A stretch of 7,727 bases of DNA, taken from positions 1 through 7,727 of the forward strand of contig JADHSW010000144.1 of the NCBI GenBank assembly GCA_016776705.1, given 5' to 3'. The notes below the pieces were generated by a model that saw nothing but the letters and a program-made list of their open reading frames with translations, was not told where the DNA came from and did not search any database. The first letter of the stretch is position 1; each line of letters opens with the position of its first letter. This document shows, in pieces, positions 6,401 to 7,727 of this stretch. The DNA is from Rhodospirillales bacterium (lineage in GTDB: Bacteria; Pseudomonadota; Alphaproteobacteria; Rhodospirillales; JABHCV01). Both the position numbers and the translations under genes were made by a program.

Positions 6401-7036
6401 GCGAATTACAAAATTGCCGGAACTTTCGAAAGGGCCTGCCAGCGACGCCGCTGCAAAGGTCGCGTTCATCATTTCAATTTTTTCAATGCTTCCCGCCATG
6501 GCGTCACGATAAATAACCGTCGCGTTCCTGACGGTGAAATTTTCCAGGCTGAATGCTGGCTCCCCGCCATTTTGTTCCGCACTGGCAAGGCCAGAAGGGG
6601 CGGCCTCGCCTGACGCATCAGCCTTTTGTACATCGTCTGATAATTCGCCGAGAGCTATTTCAACATTCGTACGCCCATCAGCAAAGCGTTCCAGCTCAAT
6701 CACCGGATCGATCAATTGCACCGTCTGTACTTTTAGCTGGCCCCCAAGAAGCGGGCCAAGGGCGACGCGGACCTGAAGGGAGCGCAGGCTGACCATATTT
6801 TCAGCACTGGCACCTTCGACATTTGACAAGCGAACGTCGTTTGCGACCAGCGCCGGGGCCGGCAGGATGGATATTTCTATATTTCCGTCGATTGTCAGTT
6901 TTCGGCCTGTGAATTTTTCGGCCTGATGGGCCAGATCAACCTTGTAGTTGTTCCAGTCAACAAATCCCGGGCCGATAATAATCGCCGCCACAATAAAGGC
7001 GACAATTCCACCCAGCCCAATCAGAATTTTATTCAC
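3404..7036 (-). CDS. Large AsmA-family envelope protein with proline-rich C-terminal tail
   Basis: A protein of 1210 residues with the start chosen here, about twice E. coli AsmA (617) and close in size to YhdP. AsmA-like proteins are inner-membrane-anchored periplasmic proteins with repeated beta-strand grooves, linked to outer-membrane assembly and phospholipid transport; its exact role here is inferred. Residues 4-24 form one membrane anchor (ILIGLGGIVAFIVAAIII), followed by the AsmA-type GRKLTIDGNIEISILPAPAL. Repeating beta-rich segments fill the middle, broken by a Pro/Ser/Ala linker (about 557-590). An AsmA_2-like region covers about 870-1120. The tail holds nine prolines in a row (1180-1188) and ends KPQDLLKGLFKSLGG. 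An internal duplication is visible (592-680 and 873-960). The frame is open to TTG 7066, but that start lacks a Shine-Dalgarno sequence; GTG 7036 has GGAG nine bases upstream and gives the typical N-terminus (M)NKILIGLGG. It ends by overlapping the ribbon-helix-helix gene. Confidence 0.93.
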   Translation of the reverse strand: MNKILIGLGGIVAFIVAAIIIGPGFVDWNNYKVDLAHQAEKFTGRKLTIDGNIEISILPAPALVANDVRLSNVEGASAENMVSLRSLQVRVALGPLLGGQLKVQTVQLIDPVIELERFADGRTNVEIALGELSDDVQKADASGEAAPSGLASAEQNGGEPAFSLENFTVRNATVIYRDAMAGSIEKIEMMNATFAAASLAGPFESSGNFVIRSMPLDYDVSVGKIIEERTAPLSLTIGLQPGETKTTFSGAIVNLKEAPTFKGLVKATGKNLAALIQSVGSRSGLPGLLGQSFGLEGEVEASAAAVKVASLKLNLGNAVAKGAGGIELGDITSLNVDLDVDSIDFDNWLALPDVGRAIIQPPISVQAKPKDDKARTTVSLEMPAKAKVDTPDTAPASFPTDIDATLNFKANSLTIRGGLIRQARISAELSGGEVTISQFSAQLPGSADIALFGFVVPGEGKPRFDGEMEVSVGDLRGVLGWLGAPPPPVPADRLRKMTLAGKITATADVITANNFDMQFDSSRMMGKMSLRPGNRPLINAEMTLDRINLDAYLGGDGVPASPPAPNASSDTAQKTATSGSTPSADNAVPNEFAALGALQGFDANLKTSVQTLVYGGAQIKDVVFDGSLLNSALNVRRLSVEKLAGSTFKATGQISNLGGIPEMKDIRLDVKATDISRLFRMAGAEAPVDSKKLGAVTFAGKIDGSMLNPLVDVDLKGAGASIAAAGKISFLPIIGGFTGKLKVAHGDLVSMLRSLGVDYRPGGKLGGLDLQSDIKADMNGVRLNNLHGLVGPVEMAGTADVSLSGPRTKLSANITTGKIVADRFLPVAKNAFFADPTGVVPASFSAPRSPDGGPVFKRLAAVAPGRWPVDPIDLSAMKSFDGDINLKSTALVYGNYSIDNADLAATIDNGVLKVKKLTGGLFGGSLNAVATVKAASPSTMETVVNLENLDVSKGLKAVIGESPAGGVAGMNINLASSGYSVADFVAALGGKGSIALMRLDVKKSGKGTALSAALGLVAGLNDIGGALSGKKAGAGLADITGSFDVVKGVAQSNDLKLTSSMGSGKAQGNVDLSRWLIDVAGQVEMSQNVLGLILNKGQGASSVLPFSIKGNLDSPNVKLDTSKLQGAGLPIPGLDKVLKKKGVGSLLQPLVPGLGGSTQSQPTTAPPPSTSDGSSSGNTPPPPPPPPPSPMQPPMKPQDLLKGLFKSLGG
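3473..3499 (-). repeat. Trinucleotide repeat coding for nine prolines in the AsmA tail
   Basis: On the + strand this reads as nine CGG/TGG triplets, including six uninterrupted CGG copies at 3482-3499. On the coding strand they are CCG with one CCA. A run this pure can change length by slippage. Nine prolines would also slow ribosomes unless EF-P is present. Confidence 0.85.
4157..4420 (-). repeat. AsmA internal protein repeat, copy 2
   Basis: Residues about 873-960 of the AsmA protein: FDGDINLKSTALVYGNY, then NGVLKVKKLTGGLFGGSL, then a strand matching the NLENLDVSKGLKA motif. It matches copy 1 (FDANLKTSVQTLVYGG, LNVRRLSVEKLAGSTF, DVKATDISRLFR). This is consistent with a duplicated AsmA_2-like groove module. 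Confidence 0.6.
4997..5263 (-). repeat. AsmA internal protein repeat, copy 1
   Basis: Residues about 592-680 of the AsmA protein. Landmarks are LQGFDANLKTSVQTLVYGG, then a strand pattern ending LNVRRLSVEKLAGSTFKATG. They line up with FDGDINLKSTALVYGNY and LKVKKLTGGLFGGSLNAVA in copy 2, in the same order and spacing. The similarity is at protein level only. Confidence 0.6.
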
Positions 7037-7165
7037 ACCACTGCACTCCACAAAGAACCTGGCCAATTCATATTGTTAAGATCAGCCATAAGGTCTTGTT
7101 GTATCGATAACATTAGAGCCTCAGAGACAATCGGGCAAACGTTAGGAACAAACCCTCGGAAAAAA
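7037..7165 (-). other. Gap between D-lactate dehydrogenase and asmA
   Basis: These 129 bases lie between two - strand genes. Directly after the dehydrogenase stop is a run of six T (- strand), but the possible stem before it is only four pairs (GGAA/TTCC) and is offset from the T-run, so a terminator is doubtful. TATCGATA at 7102-7109 is a perfect 8-bp palindrome. A weak promoter candidate (TTGTCT followed by an A/T-rich stretch) is too poor to assign. The two genes may or may not share a transcript. Confidence 0.35.
7046..7049 (-). promoter_or_regulatory. Ribosome binding site deciding the AsmA start
   Basis: On the - strand GGAG lies nine bases before GTG 7036. The longer alternative, TTG 7066, is preceded by A/T-rich sequence with no purine-rich site. 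This supports the shorter protein. Confidence 0.6.
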
Positions 7166-7727
7166 TCAGGCCGGAAGCATTTTCCCTGGATTCATGATCC
7201 CTTGCGGATCGAGGGCCTGCTTTATTTGACGCATGATATTGACGCCCTCGCCGTGCTCGTCCTCCATATATTTGATTTTTCCAACGCCGACCCCATGCTC
7301 TCCCGAACAGGTTCCTTCCATGGCAAGTACCCGCTTGATCATCCTTTCGTTCAAGGCGCTGGCGGCATTAATTTCGTCCTGATCGTCAGGATCGATCAGG
7401 ATCGATAAATGGAAGTTACCGTCACCAACATGACCAACAATGGGGGCCAAAAGCCCGCTATCGTCGACGTCCCGGCGGGTATCCAGGATACATTCGGTAA
7501 GTCTTGATATGGGCACACAGGCATCGGTTACCCACATTTTGCACCCTGGACGTAACGCCATATTCGCATAGGCCGCGTTATGCCTGGCTTCCCATAATTT
7601 CTCGCGTTCTTCATGACGCGTTTCCCAACGGAAATCACTGCCGCCATTTTCAGTACAGATTTCTTTTACTGTTTTCGTTTGCTCTATAACGCCTGTTTCC
7701 GATCCATTGAATTCCAGAAACAAGGTC
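7166..7727 (-). CDS. D-lactate dehydrogenase (cytochrome) type FAD-linked oxidase, C-terminal part; 5' end outside window
   Basis: The visible 186 or so residues are the C-terminal FAD-oxidase domain of the GlcD/LDHD family, flavoproteins that oxidise D-2-hydroxy acids such as D-lactate to the keto acid and pass electrons to cytochrome c or the quinone pool. From recall it closely follows mammalian LDHD: LFLEFNGSE, SDFRWETRHEEREKLWEARHNA, RPGCKMWVTDACVPISRL, VGHVGDGNFH, GTCSGEHGVGVGKIKYM and LDPQGIMNPGKMLPA. The HVGDGNFH and GEHGVG motifs carry the histidines and glutamate that bind the metal/substrate in this family. The N-terminal FAD-binding domain lies past the right edge; the frame is open at the edge (TTG at 7723 is an internal Leu codon). 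LDHD is preferred over glycolate oxidase GlcD because of the SDFRW and TDACVPISRL matches, but 2-hydroxyglutarate or another 2-hydroxy acid cannot be excluded. Confidence 0.9.
   Translation of the reverse strand, partial: TLFLEFNGSETGVIEQTKTVKEICTENGGSDFRWETRHEEREKLWEARHNAAYANMALRPGCKMWVTDACVPISRLTECILDTRRDVDDSGLLAPIVGHVGDGNFHLSILIDPDDQDEINAASALNERMIKRVLAMEGTCSGEHGVGVGKIKYMEDEHGEGVNIMRQIKQALDPQGIMNPGKMLPA

Noticed and set aside
7381..7406. Three near-tandem GATCGTCAG / GATCGATCAG / GATCGATA units
   Set aside because: They lie within dehydrogenase codons for an Asp-rich segment (LIDPDDQDE) that aligns with the family, so codon use explains them.
6926..7408. Open frame of 160 residues on the + strand crossing the asmA/dehydrogenase gap
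   Set aside because: It runs antisense to both genes, has no ribosome site I could credit and no family resemblance.

Overview
The window looks like ordinary chromosome from an alphaproteobacterium, most likely of a Rhodospirillales type. This is inference from three things: a small ribbon-helix-helix protein of a family common in that class, a very long AsmA-family protein with a proline-rich tail, and moderately high GC content. No tRNA, rRNA, insertion sequence, phage gene or CRISPR array was seen. Two of the six main genes run off the window edges.

Layout, left to right. The C-terminal half of a class I (iron-sulfur) fumarase is on the + strand (1-881). It converges on an orphan membrane-bound PAS sensor histidine kinase on the - strand (956-2422). 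A 139-base divergent intergenic region follows. Next is a two-gene + strand unit: a Tex30/KANL3-type alpha/beta hydrolase (2562-3182) and a ribbon-helix-helix protein of 76 residues (3193-3423). The second gene overlaps by 20 bases the 3' end of a giant AsmA-family gene on the - strand (3404-7036). A 129-base gap separates that gene from the C-terminal part of a D-lactate dehydrogenase (cytochrome) type flavoprotein, also on the - strand (7166-7727).

How the genes relate. Fumarase and D-lactate dehydrogenase are central carbon and respiratory enzymes. The AsmA protein is an envelope protein and the histidine kinase is a sensor. There is no evidence that they form one pathway. The only convincing operon is hydrolase plus ribbon-helix-helix gene, where the second gene's ribosome binding site overlaps the first gene's stop. 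LdhD and asmA could share a transcript but are not tightly coupled.

Most useful details. The AsmA start is best placed at an internal GTG rather than the longest reading frame. AsmA carries a visible internal duplication and a nine-proline run. The kinase leader can fold a hairpin over its own ribosome binding site. A 15-codon upstream reading frame overlaps the hydrolase start. No clearly new biological system is visible; the leader structures are the best candidates for something undescribed and remain speculative.
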